NCBI RefSeq assembly: GCF_003390845.1
Contig: NZ_QMEK01000009.1
Coordinates: 61,216-125,215, forward strand
Direction of reading: 5' to 3'
DNA length: 64,000 nucleotides
Origin: Tropicimonas sp. IMCC34043
GTDB taxonomy: Bacteria; Pseudomonadota; Alphaproteobacteria; Rhodobacterales; Rhodobacteraceae
Positions 47,646-56,637 of this stretch are shown one piece after another. A program made the position numbers and the translations under genes. Numbering within the stretch: the first letter of the stretch is position 1; each line of letters starts with the position of its first letter. The notes under the pieces were generated by a model that was not told where the DNA came from, did no database searches, and saw nothing but the letters and a program-made list of their open reading frames with translations.

Positions 47646-48575
47646 ATGAAAGACATCCCCCAGGACGACGGCACCACCGTTTCTTTGGCGACGCTCGTGC
47701 AATGCCGGCCCGACCGGCGCACCACCGGCTTCGCGCCGGGCGGCAAGGTGCGCACGCATCAGTTCGGCACCAAGCGGTCGATCTTTCGCGGGCGCGGCAT
47801 GGAGTTTGACGAGGCGCGGATCTATCAGCCGGGCGACGATGTGCGCGCCATCGACTGGCGGCTGACCGCGCGCACCGGCGAGTTGCACACCAAGCTGTTC
47901 CACGAAGAGCGCGAGCGTCCGGTTCTGATCCTTGCCGATCTGCGCGCCGCGATGCAATTCGGCACGCGGGTGCGGTTCAAATCGGTGCTGGCCGCGACCA
48001 TTGCGGCCGAACTCGCCTGGGTCGGGATCGACGGCGGCGACCGGGTCGGGGGATTCCTTCTGCGGCCGGGCGGCAGCGACAGCTTTCCCGCCACCCGCAA
48101 TACCGCGGCCATCCTTCGGTTTCTCAAGGCGCTGAGCGCGGCCACCCAGCCCGCCGCGGCGCAAGAGGAACCGCCGCTTCACACCGCAATCGACCGGCTG
48201 CGCCACGTCAGCCGCCCCGGAACGCTGGTATTCCTGATCAGCGACTTCGCCGATTATGACGAGCGCACCGAACGGGCGATCAAGCGGCTGTCGATGCACG
48301 CCCATGTCAGCAACCTGCTGATCTATGACCAGCTTGACGCGATGCTGCCGCACGGCGCGCAGCGGATTTCCGACGGCGAGGCGGTAACGCTGCTGTCGGC
48401 GCTGCCGCGGGCGGCGATCGAGGCCCATGCGAGCGCCTTCGAGGCCCGCAAGGCGCGGATCGAGACTCTGAGCCGCCAGCGCGGGATGGCCTTCCTCGCG
48501 CTGCCCACATCGGCCCCGCCCGGGGCCGCGCTTTCCCCGCATCGCCGCAAGGCGCGGGGAAGGAGCGCCGCATGA
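47646..48575 (+). CDS. DUF58 domain protein
   Basis: 309 residues with the DUF58 core DDVRAIDWRLTARTGELHTKLFHEERERPVLILADL (about 60-100, given by position), a VWA-like fold. The central DWR-R motif is intact. In MoxR operons DUF58 proteins are thought to be the direct partner of the ATPase. GGGAAGA precedes the ATG. It overlaps the DUF4381 gene by 4 nt. Confidence 0.92.
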   Translation: MKDIPQDDGTTVSLATLVQCRPDRRTTGFAPGGKVRTHQFGTKRSIFRGRGMEFDEARIYQPGDDVRAIDWRLTARTGELHTKLFHEERERPVLILADLRAAMQFGTRVRFKSVLAATIAAELAWVGIDGGDRVGGFLLRPGGSDSFPATRNTAAILRFLKALSAATQPAAAQEEPPLHTAIDRLRHVSRPGTLVFLISDFADYDERTERAIKRLSMHAHVSNLLIYDQLDAMLPHGAQRISDGEAVTLLSALPRAAIEAHASAFEARKARIETLSRQRGMAFLALPTSAPPGAALSPHRRKARGRSAA

Positions 48576-49108
48576 CCCCGCAGATCCCGACCCAACCGCC
48601 AATTCAGCCACCGGTTGCGGCCCAGACCCCGGCGCTGTCGCCCGACATCGCGGCCGGGCTCGACCAGTTGCGCGATATCCACCTGCCACCTGCGGTCTCG
48701 TGGTGGCCACTGGCCCCCGGCTGGTGGGTACTGGCGGGCCTGATCGTCGCGATGGCGGTCGGTCTGGTGCTGGTTGTTCGTCACCGCCGCCGCACCACCC
48801 GCCACCGCGCGCTTGGCGAGCTGAAGGCGCTGCGCCGCAACGAGGCCCTCGCCGTCGTGCCGCTGGCCGAACGTATCGACGTGTTGCTGAAGCGTGTGGT
48901 GCTGCAACGCGATGACGCCAGACAGCTTGTCGCCGCCCATGGTGCGCCCTGGATCGCCCGGCTGACCGAGGCCCCCGGGGCAATGCCGGTCGACATCGCC
49001 CGTTTCATCGCCACGGCGCCCTATGTCGATGCCGGGCGGATCGGCCCGGCGCCCGACCGCGTCGCCCTCATCACCGCAGCCGAGGGCTGGATCCGGAGGA
49101 ACGCCTGA
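48572..49108 (+). CDS. DUF4381 domain membrane protein
   Basis: 178 residues: a proline-rich N-terminus, LRDIHLPPAVSWWPLAPGWW and a single membrane span (about 52-68), then a cytoplasmic helical domain with LGELKALRRNEAL. DUF4381 is a regular component of MoxR-VWA operons. The function is unknown. It overlaps its neighbours on both sides (4 nt and 1 nt), showing a tight operon. Confidence 0.9.
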   Translation: MTPQIPTQPPIQPPVAAQTPALSPDIAAGLDQLRDIHLPPAVSWWPLAPGWWVLAGLIVAMAVGLVLVVRHRRRTTRHRALGELKALRRNEALAVVPLAERIDVLLKRVVLQRDDARQLVAAHGAPWIARLTEAPGAMPVDIARFIATAPYVDAGRIGPAPDRVALITAAEGWIRRNA

Positions 49109-50133
49109 TGCATTTCGCCTGGCCGCTGGCCTTTCTGTTGCTGCCGTTGCCGTTACTGCTGCGCCGGTTCGCGAAACCCGCCGCGGTGCCGGCGGCCGGC
49201 GCGCTGAAACTGCCGTTCTATCGCCAGCTTGCGGCCGGCGGCCAGTCTGGTGCCGGTATTCGCCCCGCCAACTGGCCGCGGCTGATCGTGGCCAGCCTGA
49301 TCTGGCTGTTGCTGGTTGCATCCCTTGCCCGCCCGATGCTTGTCGGTCCCGAAACTCCGCTGCCGGTGGAGGGTCGTGACATCATGATGGCCATCGACCT
49401 GTCGGGCAGCATGGGCGAACAGGATTTTGCCCTCGACGGCCGTGCGACCACCCGTCTGAACGTGGTCCGCGAGGCGGCGCAGGATTTCATCGCCCGGCGC
49501 GCGGGCGACCGCATCGGGCTGGTGCTGTTTTCCGACCGCGCCTATCTGCAGGCGCCGCTGACCTTTGATCGCGAGGTCGTGGCGACGCTGTTGAACGAGG
49601 CTCAGGTCGGTCTGACCGGCCAGAAGACCGCCATCGGGGATGCCATTGCGGTCAGCGCAAAGCGGCTGAAGGATCGCCCGAAAGACAGCCGCGTGCTGGT
49701 CCTGCTGACCGATGGTGCCAGCAACGCAGGTGCGGTCGACCCGTTGCAGGCCGCGAAACTTGCCAAGGACTATGGCATCCGGATCTATACCATTGGCGTC
49801 GGCGCCGGCCCCATGCGCGTTCAGACAGCCTTTGGCCCCCAGATCGTCAATCCCTCGGCCGGTCTGGACGAGGCGACGCTGAAGAATATCGCCGACGAAA
49901 CCGGCGGCGCCTATTTCCGCGCCCGCGATGTCGAAGGGCTGGCACAGGTCTATCATCAGATCGATCGGCTGGAGCCGGTGCTGGACAAGCCCCGGATGAT
50001 CCGTCCCAGCGTCGCCCTGTTCTATTGGCCGCTTGGCGCGGCGCTGGTTCTGAGCTTTGGCCTGGGGGCAGCAATCACCACCCCCTGGCGCCGCCGCATT
50101 TCCGCGCGATCCCCCAAGACTGCCGGAGCCTGA
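49108..50133 (+). CDS. BatA-like von Willebrand factor A protein
   Basis: 341 residues with N-terminal membrane spans (about 3-19 and 60-75), an extracytoplasmic or cytoplasmic VWA domain (about 90-275) and a C-terminal span (about 304-324). The metal site is intact: DLSGS (97-101), with the second-loop Thr in GLTGQKTAIGDAIA and Asp in LLTDGASN. The MoxR-VWA pattern suggests envelope maintenance or stress tolerance, as for the Bat proteins of Bacteroides. It is followed 3 nt later by a second VWA gene. Confidence 0.93.
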   Translation: MHFAWPLAFLLLPLPLLLRRFAKPAAVPAAGALKLPFYRQLAAGGQSGAGIRPANWPRLIVASLIWLLLVASLARPMLVGPETPLPVEGRDIMMAIDLSGSMGEQDFALDGRATTRLNVVREAAQDFIARRAGDRIGLVLFSDRAYLQAPLTFDREVVATLLNEAQVGLTGQKTAIGDAIAVSAKRLKDRPKDSRVLVLLTDGASNAGAVDPLQAAKLAKDYGIRIYTIGVGAGPMRVQTAFGPQIVNPSAGLDEATLKNIADETGGAYFRARDVEGLAQVYHQIDRLEPVLDKPRMIRPSVALFYWPLGAALVLSFGLGAAITTPWRRRISARSPKTAGA

Positions 50134-50136
50134 CCC

Positions 50137-52185
50137 ATGCCCCTGAACGATTTCTTCTTCCTCCGGCCCCTGTGGCTGCTGCTGCTGATCCCTTCCGCCT
50201 GGCTGATCGCCGAGGCGCTGCGCAAGCGGCGCGCAACGACCGACAGCGCCTGGAGCAAGCTTGTCGATCCCCATCTTCTGGCCGCGCTGACGGTCGGCGG
50301 CGGTGACGGGAAGCGGTCGCGCTGGATGCCCGCCGCACTCGGTGCCGGGCTCTTGGCCGCGACCCTTGCCATGGCCGGACCGACCTGGACAAAGATCGAA
50401 CAGCCGACCTTTCAGGCCAAACCCCCGGTGGTGGTGGCGCTGAGCCTTGCACAGTCGATGAACGCCGACGACATCAAGCCCTCGCGCCTGACCCGGGCCG
50501 GGCACAAGTTGCGCGATATCCTCGACCGGCAGGAGGGCGGCGACATCGGCCTCGTGATCTATTCCGACCGGCCCTTCGTCGCCTCGCCTCTGACCGCCGA
50601 CGCCGAGGTCATCCGCCAGATGCTGCCCGAGCTTTCGAGCGGCCTGATGCCGGTGCTGGGCAACCGCGCCGATCTGGCCATCGCCAAGGCGACCGAGCTG
50701 CTGGACCACGCGGGTGCAGGGACGGGCCGCATCGTGCTGCTTGCCGACGGCGCGGGATCGCATCCGGCCGATGCCATCGCCGCGGCAAATGCGGCGCGCA
50801 AGGCGGGATATCAGGTCGAGGTGATCGAAATCGGCACCGACGACGGCGCGGCGCTGCAGACGGCCGAGGGCCACGCCATCACGGGCCCGAACGGCGCGGC
50901 CCTGCACGCCGATTTCGATGCCGATGGCCTGCGCCGTATCGCCGAGGCGGGGGGCGGCAGCTCTGTCGCGCTGACCGCCGATGGCACCGACGTCGCCCGC
51001 ATTCTGCCCGATACCCTGGGCGACCGGGCGGGCGCGCAGGCGCTGAGCGACGATTTTAGGGCCGACCGCTGGGCCGACATGGGATACTGGCTGCTGCTGA
51101 TCCCGGTGCTTCTCGCTCCGCTGGCGTTTCGGCGCGGACTTCTGTTCGCGCTGCCGTTGGCGCTCGGGTTGATGGGCGGCATCGCCGGTGGCCGCGCCGA
51201 GGCGGCCGACCTTTCCGGTCTTTGGAAGACCCCGGACCAGAAGGCGGCGACGGCCTTTGGGGCCGAGGATTACGCCTCCGCCGCGCAGGGGTTCGAGGAT
51301 ACGGACTGGCGCGCTGCCGCGCTCTACCGCGCTGGCGACTATGCGGCGGCGGCGGGTGCGCTGGCCGGCAACGACACGCCAGAGGCCGCCTATAATCGCG
51401 GCAACGCGCTGGCCCGATCCGGTGACCTGAAGGGCGCGCTCGATGCCTATGATCACGCCCTGAAGCTGCAGCCTGACAATGCCGACGCGCAGTTCAACCG
51501 CGATCTGGTGGAAAAGCTGTTGAAGGAGCAGCAGAAGCAGCAGCAACAACAGCAACAGGACAAGCAACAGCAGCAACAGGGTGGCGACAGTCAGGACCAG
51601 CAGCAGGCGCAGGACCAGCAGGGTGGTGGTGAGGGTCAAGACCAGAACCAGCAAAGCGACGGCGGCGGTCAGGACCAGCAGCAATCCCAGGACCAGCAGG
51701 GTGGCGGCGAAGGTCAGGATCAGCAGCAGGCGCAAAGCCAGCAGGGCGGCGACGGAAGTCAGGACCAGAAGCCGGCGCAGAACCAGCCGCAAGATGGCCA
51801 GGGGCAGGGCGGGCAGGCGCAGCCGCAGCCGAGCAAAGATCAGGACCAGACCCAGACGCAGGCCCGGCAAACGGCCGCCGGCGCACAACAGCAGGACGGA
51901 CAGCCGCAGGATGGACAGGCCGAGGCCAATTCTGGTGCCGACAGCGCGGACACGCAGAATACTGCTTTCCAGGAAGCGATGGATGCGGCGCTGGACGACA
52001 AAGGCGATGCCGGGGAACCGGCCGACGACAGCGGCCAGACCTCCGCACCTGCACAGGCTGCAAGCTCGGGGTCTGGCATGACCGAACAGCAGCAGGCCAA
52101 CGAACAGATGCTGCGCAGCGTGCCCGACGACGCTTCGGGGCTGCTGCGTGCGCGGATCCGTCAATATTATGCCCGCAGGCAGTAA
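50137..52185 (+). CDS. BatB/BatC-like VWA-TPR protein with Gln-rich tail
   Basis: 682 residues. Membrane spans at about 11-27 and 65-80 precede a VWA domain (about 95-300) whose metal motif is degenerate: S103-L-A105-Q-S107 replaces DxSxS. After another span (about 305-325 and 330-346) a TPR pair lies at about 395-464 (AYNRGNALARSGDLKGALDAYDHALK). It ends in a low-complexity Gln/Asp/Gly tail (about 465-600) encoded partly by 78-bp tandem repeats. It combines what Bacteroides has as separate BatB and BatC proteins. Confidence 0.9.
   Translation: MPLNDFFFLRPLWLLLLIPSAWLIAEALRKRRATTDSAWSKLVDPHLLAALTVGGGDGKRSRWMPAALGAGLLAATLAMAGPTWTKIEQPTFQAKPPVVVALSLAQSMNADDIKPSRLTRAGHKLRDILDRQEGGDIGLVIYSDRPFVASPLTADAEVIRQMLPELSSGLMPVLGNRADLAIAKATELLDHAGAGTGRIVLLADGAGSHPADAIAAANAARKAGYQVEVIEIGTDDGAALQTAEGHAITGPNGAALHADFDADGLRRIAEAGGGSSVALTADGTDVARILPDTLGDRAGAQALSDDFRADRWADMGYWLLLIPVLLAPLAFRRGLLFALPLALGLMGGIAGGRAEAADLSGLWKTPDQKAATAFGAEDYASAAQGFEDTDWRAAALYRAGDYAAAAGALAGNDTPEAAYNRGNALARSGDLKGALDAYDHALKLQPDNADAQFNRDLVEKLLKEQQKQQQQQQQDKQQQQQGGDSQDQQQAQDQQGGGEGQDQNQQSDGGGQDQQQSQDQQGGGEGQDQQQAQSQQGGDGSQDQKPAQNQPQDGQGQGGQAQPQPSKDQDQTQTQARQTAAGAQQQDGQPQDGQAEANSGADSADTQNTAFQEAMDAALDDKGDAGEPADDSGQTSAPAQAASSGSGMTEQQQANEQMLRSVPDDASGLLRARIRQYYARRQ
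51592..51747 (+). repeat. 78-bp imperfect tandem repeat in the VWA-TPR gene
   Basis: Two consecutive 78-base units (51592-51669 and 51670-51747) begin CAGGACCAGCAGCA and encode a 26-residue Gln/Asp/Gly unit. Shorter CAG-rich sequence flanks them. The in-frame unit length means copy number could change without a frameshift. Confidence 0.75.
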
Positions 52186-52212
52186 TTGCATGGCACCGAT
52201 GGGGATCTCACG

Positions 52213-53982
52213 ATGAAAACAGCAAGGTTTCAACGGATTGTTCTGCCCTGCGTGCTGGCATGGGGGATTGCGGCGGCCCTTCCGGCGCTGGCCGAGGTTC
52301 AGGCGACGGTCAGCCGCCCGACGCTGGCACTCGGCGACAGCTTCACCCTCGATCTTCGTGCGACCGGCAAATCCGGCGATGCCACCCCCGACCTGTCGCC
52401 GCTGCAGCAGGACTTCACGATTGGCGGCACGGGCCAAAGCTCGATGACCAACATCGTCAATGGCAAGGTCTCGCGAAGCCATGGCTGGACCATCACGCTG
52501 ACCCCGAAACAGACCGGCAAGCTGACCATTCCGGCGCTGACGGTCGGCGCCGAGGCGACGCAGCCGATCAGCGTCGAGGTTGTCGATCCCGCCAGCCTGC
52601 CGCGCGCCGAGGTGCAGGACGATGGTCTGCAGGTGGACATGTCGGTGCCCGATGGCAGCTATTACGTCCAGCAGGAGATTCCGGTCACGGTCCGGATCAC
52701 GGCCGGGGCGGCCCTGCGCAGTGCCGAACTGGGCGACCCCACGGCGCCCGACGTGATCGTCACCCGAACCGGCGAGGACAAGACCCGCCAGGACACGGTG
52801 GACGGCAAGCCGGTGACGGTGGTCGAGCGGACCTATATGATCACGCCGCAGAAAAGCGGCAAGCTGGTCTTGCCGCCGGTCACGCTGCGCGGCGTGGCGG
52901 ACGATCCGGGCGCCCGGTCACCGGGCTTTCCCGACGGCCAGGTGTTCGACCAGATCCGGCGCCAGTTCGGCGGTGCGGGCTTTGCCGGCTCGATGTTCGG
53001 CAACGTGCTGCAGCCCGGCCGCGAGGTCGTGGCCCGGTCACAGGCGATCACGCTCGACATCAAGCCGCGGCCGGGGGCGGCCACCGACTGGTTCTTGCCG
53101 GCCAAGAACGTCGATCTGACCGCCAGCTGGCAGCCCGAGGCGCCGACCTTCAAGGTGGGCGAGGCGGCATCGCGCGTCGTGCGGATCGTGGCGCTGGGGG
53201 CGTCGAAGGAACAGCTTCCGGATCTCGACTTCAGCGATATCGACGGCGCCAAGGTCTATGTCGATCGCGTCGACGATCAGTCCGTCGATACCGCCAAGGG
53301 CACTGCGGCGGTCAAGCAATACTCGGTGTCGGTGGTGCCGACCCGTCCCGGCACCCTGACCCTGCCGGCGATTTCGGTCCAGTGGCTCGATACCACCGAT
53401 GGAACGCAGAAGACTGCCACGATTGCGGCCGAGACGGTCACGGTCGAGGGAACCGCCATCGCGCCCGCCCCGCCCGCGCCGCCACAGGCGGCCGAACCTG
53501 TGGTCTCGGCGGCGGCCGAAACCGCGGCACCGGCAAGCCCGGCACCGATCCTGCCCGTCGGCGCCTTTGGGCTGGGGGCCGTACTGGTCTTGGCGGTCGG
53601 TGGCTGGATGTGGTTGCGGCGCAGGCCGGTGCCGTTGCGGGCCGCGGCGAAGGGCGAGGCCGAACGGCTGGCGCAGATCGCGGGCTTTGCCGCGGCGGCG
53701 AGAAAGGCCTGCAGGCGCAACGATGCTGCGCAGGCCTTTGCGCGGCTCCATGCGTGGATGACGGCAAGCGGCATCAATCCCGATGCGCTGGCAACGCCTG
53801 CGGCGGCGGGGTTCCGGGCCGAGCTGCGGACGCTTGAAACGGGCCTCTATGGCGCGGCGGCAGGTGAAGGCAGTTGGCAGGGCGACCGGCTGGCTGCGGC
53901 CTTCGATGCGCTGCTGCGGGATCTTGGCACGCGCGGGACAAACCCGCGGCACATTGGTGACCTGCCGCCACTGTATCAGTGA
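52213..53982 (+). CDS. BatD-like protein (protein-tyrosine/oxygen-tolerance family)
   Basis: 589 residues. A signal peptide (about 1-25, cut after LPALA) precedes repeated beta-sandwich modules, one with VSVPDGSYYVQQEIPVTVRI and later SVVPTRPGTLTLPAISVQW. A single span lies at about 445-465 (VGAFGLGAVLVLAVGGWMWL), followed by a cytoplasmic helical tail. This is the BatD layout, the last gene of MoxR-VWA operons. The earlier TTG-led frame is ignored in favour of the ATG. Confidence 0.87.
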   Translation: MKTARFQRIVLPCVLAWGIAAALPALAEVQATVSRPTLALGDSFTLDLRATGKSGDATPDLSPLQQDFTIGGTGQSSMTNIVNGKVSRSHGWTITLTPKQTGKLTIPALTVGAEATQPISVEVVDPASLPRAEVQDDGLQVDMSVPDGSYYVQQEIPVTVRITAGAALRSAELGDPTAPDVIVTRTGEDKTRQDTVDGKPVTVVERTYMITPQKSGKLVLPPVTLRGVADDPGARSPGFPDGQVFDQIRRQFGGAGFAGSMFGNVLQPGREVVARSQAITLDIKPRPGAATDWFLPAKNVDLTASWQPEAPTFKVGEAASRVVRIVALGASKEQLPDLDFSDIDGAKVYVDRVDDQSVDTAKGTAAVKQYSVSVVPTRPGTLTLPAISVQWLDTTDGTQKTATIAAETVTVEGTAIAPAPPAPPQAAEPVVSAAAETAAPASPAPILPVGAFGLGAVLVLAVGGWMWLRRRPVPLRAAAKGEAERLAQIAGFAAAARKACRRNDAAQAFARLHAWMTASGINPDALATPAAAGFRAELRTLETGLYGAAAGEGSWQGDRLAAAFDALLRDLGTRGTNPRHIGDLPPLYQ

Positions 53983-54030
53983 CGCGGCGGGGTACCAGTC
54001 GTGCGGGCCGCTGCCCCCAGGGACGGCGGA

Positions 54031-54789
54031 TCACAGGCCCTCGGTCTCGATATAGATCGTGGCGCCGCAATGCTTGCAGTGGACGGCGTCGGCATCGTGC
54101 AGCTTCAACCCGCAATGCGGGCAGGGCTGGTTCACTTTGGGCGGGCGGAACAGCACCTGCGCCAGCCGCAGGAACAGCGTGACACCGAAGATCATCACCC
54201 CGACCGAAAGCAGCCGGCCCCCGGTGCCGGTCAGCGTGATGTCGCCAAAGCCGGTCGTGGTGAGCGTTGTGACAGTGAAATAGAGCGCGTCGGCATAATT
54301 GGCGATCTGCGGGTTCGCGCCATGCTGGGTGGTATAGATCAGCCCGGTCATCACGAACAGGAAGACAGTGAGGTTGATCGTTGCCAGCAGAACCTCTTCG
54401 TGGTGGCGAAAATAGGGGAAATCCTGCCGCAGCCGGTCGAGCAACTGATAGGTGCGCAGCAACCGCAGTGTGCGCAGGATCCGCAGAAACCCGAAGCCCT
54501 CGCCAACGATCGGGGCGAGGAAGGAAATTACCGTGATCAGATCGATCCAGCTTGCCGGCCGCAGAACGAACTTCGAAAACGGGCGCTCGATGGCCATACG
54601 GGCAAGAAAGTCGGCCAGCACCACAACGCCCAGAACCAGATCGATGGCTTCCTCGGGGCGGCTGCGCGGAAAGAAGGTGGTGACGATGACAAAGGCAATG
54701 GTGGCGAGATCGAAGATCAGCAGGCCATAGCGGAACCGGTGCCCGGCTGGCGTGTCGTCTTCATAGAGAGAGCGGATCTGTGCCAGCAC
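54031..54789 (-). CDS. Voltage-gated-like potassium channel with zinc ribbon
   Basis: 252 residues, with six membrane spans. The S4-like helix FLRILRTLRLLRTYQLL carries Arg every third position (R103, R106, R109, R112). The selectivity filter reads TTTGFGD (177-183), close to TVGYGD. A C-terminal zinc ribbon has CPHC (223-226) and CKHC (238-241). It starts with GTG at 54789. The ribbon is an unusual cytoplasmic end for a Kv-type channel. It converges on the BatD gene. Confidence 0.9.
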   Translation of the reverse strand: MLAQIRSLYEDDTPAGHRFRYGLLIFDLATIAFVIVTTFFPRSRPEEAIDLVLGVVVLADFLARMAIERPFSKFVLRPASWIDLITVISFLAPIVGEGFGFLRILRTLRLLRTYQLLDRLRQDFPYFRHHEEVLLATINLTVFLFVMTGLIYTTQHGANPQIANYADALYFTVTTLTTTGFGDITLTGTGGRLLSVGVMIFGVTLFLRLAQVLFRPPKVNQPCPHCGLKLHDADAVHCKHCGATIYIETEGL

Positions 54790-54915
54790 GATTGATCTGG
54801 TCCCCTCGCTGTTCAGCGTCGATCCTATCTCAGGGCCGGGAGAAAAGCGAACCGTCGGGTCAAGGTCAGCGGCCGGTCAAATGGCGGCTGCGGCAGGTCA
54901 CCCGCGCACGTGCGT

Positions 54916-55455
54916 TCAGGGACGGACCTCGTCGGCGTCGACGCCCCAGAGTGCCGTCTTCTGCACCCAGCCGCGCTCGCCACCTGCCGTGATGCGGCAC
55001 CAGTCGAGGGTGCATTCGCCAAGCCGCGCGACCACACCGGCCTCTGCCTGGGCCACCACCGGCGCCTCGGCGTAGGGCTGGCCGAGCATTTCGACCATGT
55101 CCTGTTCGATCAGAACCGTGCGCACACCCGACAGCAACGAATAATGAACCCAGCCCCCGACCCCGTCCTTGTCGCGCACCAGTCGCCAGTGGCCGTGTTC
55201 AGCCGTCACCTGCAGGGGCATGGCGCGGCGGGTAAAGACCCAGTCGATCCGGTGCGTCAGCGACGGACCGCGGCGGGCGTTGCATTCGGAGGACTTGAGC
55301 GAGACATATCGCGGTATCGGCAGGTTGGTGACCGGCCCGAGATCCGCTTGCTGGGCGGCAAGAAGCCCGGTCGCGGTCAGCAGGACCGCAAGGATTGCAC
55401 CGAGTATCAGATTCGATATGTGGCCCACACGGGGTCCGCCTGCCTGTCGTCCCAT
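54916..55455 (-). CDS. SH3-domain exported protein
   Basis: 179 residues. A single N-terminal membrane span (about 12-34, LILGAILAVLLTATGLLAA) is followed by two bacterial SH3-like repeats; the best-conserved are VSLKSSECNARRGPSLTHRIDWVF (given by position) and the later WCRITAGGERGWV. Proteins of this type are anchored at the inner membrane facing the periplasm and may bind peptidoglycan. The start at 55455 was chosen because the longer frame upstream has no family signal. It is divergent from the dehydrogenase gene. Confidence 0.85.
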   Translation of the reverse strand: MGRQAGGPRVGHISNLILGAILAVLLTATGLLAAQQADLGPVTNLPIPRYVSLKSSECNARRGPSLTHRIDWVFTRRAMPLQVTAEHGHWRLVRDKDGVGGWVHYSLLSGVRTVLIEQDMVEMLGQPYAEAPVVAQAEAGVVARLGECTLDWCRITAGGERGWVQKTALWGVDADEVRP

Positions 55456-55554
55456 GTCTTTTTGTCGCTCGTTTTCGGGGGGCGCTTGTGCCTCGCCACT
55501 TTCCCGACCAATGTGCCAGCGAGCCGCGGACGTGGAAATACGAGGAGGAGCAGG

Positions 55555-56541
55555 ATGCCTACGGAACCCCTGAGTGTTGTCGTCACGCGACGGTTGCCAG
55601 AGGTCGTCGAATCCCGGATGGCCGAACTTTTCAATGTCGAGCTGCGTAGCGAGGACACGCCCTGGAACCGGGAAGAGCTGGTTGGGGCGATGCAGAGGGC
55701 CGATGTGCTGGTGCCGACGGTGACCGACCAGATCGACGCAGGGATGCTGGCGCAGGCCAGCGACCGGTTGAAACTGGTCGCCAACTTTGGCGCAGGGGTT
55801 GACAATATCGACGTCACATCGGCGCGCCAGCGCGGTGTCCTGGTCACGAACACCCCCGACGTCACCACCGAGGACACGGCCGACATGGCGATGGCGCTGA
55901 TCCTCGCCGTCACCCGGCGGATCCCCGAGGGGCTTGCGGTGATGCAGATGGGCAAGTGGGAGGGTTGGGCGCCGACCGCCTTCCTTGGCGGGAGGCTGGG
56001 CGGACGCCGTCTGGGGATCCTCGGCATGGGCCGGATCGGCACCGCGGTGGCACGCCGCGCCGGGGTGTTCGGGATGCAGGTTCATTATCACAACCGGCGG
56101 CGGCTGCGCCCCGAGGTCGAGCAAGAACTTGGCGCGACCTGGTGGGACAGCCTCGACCAGATGGTCAGCCGGATGGATATCCTCAGCATCAACTGCCCGC
56201 ACACGCCGTCGACGTTTCATCTGGTGAACGCCCGGCGGCTGAAGCTGATGAAACCGACGGCGGTGATCGTCAACACCTCGCGCGGCGAGGTCATTGACGA
56301 GAACGCGCTGACGCGGATGTTGCGGGCGGGCGAAATTGCGGGGGCGGGGCTTGACGTCTATGAACGCGGCACGGATATCAACCCGCGGCTTCGCGACCTT
56401 CCCAACGTGGTGCTGCTGCCGCAGATGGGTTCGGCCACGGTCGAAGGCCGGGTCGAGATGGGCGAGAAGGTGATCGTCAACATCAAGACCTTCGAGGACG
56501 GGCACCGCCCGCCCGATCTGGTCGTGCCGCCGATGCTCTAG
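55555..56541 (+). CDS. D-2-hydroxyacid dehydrogenase (GyaR-like) with Gln at the catalytic His position
   Basis: 328 residues of the glyoxylate/hydroxypyruvate reductase family, which uses NAD(P)H. The nucleotide loop GILGMGRIG is near 154-162, the substrate Arg lies in VNTSRGEVID and the acidic residue in GLDVYERG. The expected catalytic His of the PHxGSAT motif is replaced: PQMGSATVEGR has Gln290, encoded by CAG at 56422-56424. Activity may be altered or lost. AGGAGG precedes the ATG. Two hairpins follow the stop. Confidence 0.88.
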   Translation: MPTEPLSVVVTRRLPEVVESRMAELFNVELRSEDTPWNREELVGAMQRADVLVPTVTDQIDAGMLAQASDRLKLVANFGAGVDNIDVTSARQRGVLVTNTPDVTTEDTADMAMALILAVTRRIPEGLAVMQMGKWEGWAPTAFLGGRLGGRRLGILGMGRIGTAVARRAGVFGMQVHYHNRRRLRPEVEQELGATWWDSLDQMVSRMDILSINCPHTPSTFHLVNARRLKLMKPTAVIVNTSRGEVIDENALTRMLRAGEIAGAGLDVYERGTDINPRLRDLPNVVLLPQMGSATVEGRVEMGEKVIVNIKTFEDGHRPPDLVVPPML

Positions 56542-56545
56542 ACCT

Positions 56546-56616
56546 GCCGCCCGGAGGGGGGCGGCGTTTCAGGAAAAATGGGAGGATTACCGGCAGAGCG
56601 GTCAATGCGCTCTGCC
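56546..56616 (+). terminator. Two hairpins after the dehydrogenase gene
   Basis: GCCGCCC/GGGCGGC (56546-56565) and GGCAGAGCG/CGCTCTGCC (56592-56616) form stems of 7 and 9 bp. The second is followed by GTTTGCTTTTGG, a modest T-rich stretch. They lie between the dehydrogenase stop and the aldo/keto reductase ATG at 56638, so they may end the first transcript or shape the leader of the next. Confidence 0.5.
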
Positions 56617-56637
56617 AGTTTGCTTTTGGAGAGTGAC

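Noticed and set aside
45807..48983. A 1058-residue open frame on the minus strand
   Set aside because: It runs opposite yfdX, the MoxR gene, DUF58 and DUF4381, all of which have clear families. It is a GC-driven shadow rich in Arg and Gly with no domain.
49153..52482. A 1109-residue minus-strand frame with a long Leu-rich part
   Set aside because: The Leu-rich part is the reverse complement of the CAG-rich Gln tail of the VWA-TPR gene. It is a shadow of that coding sequence.
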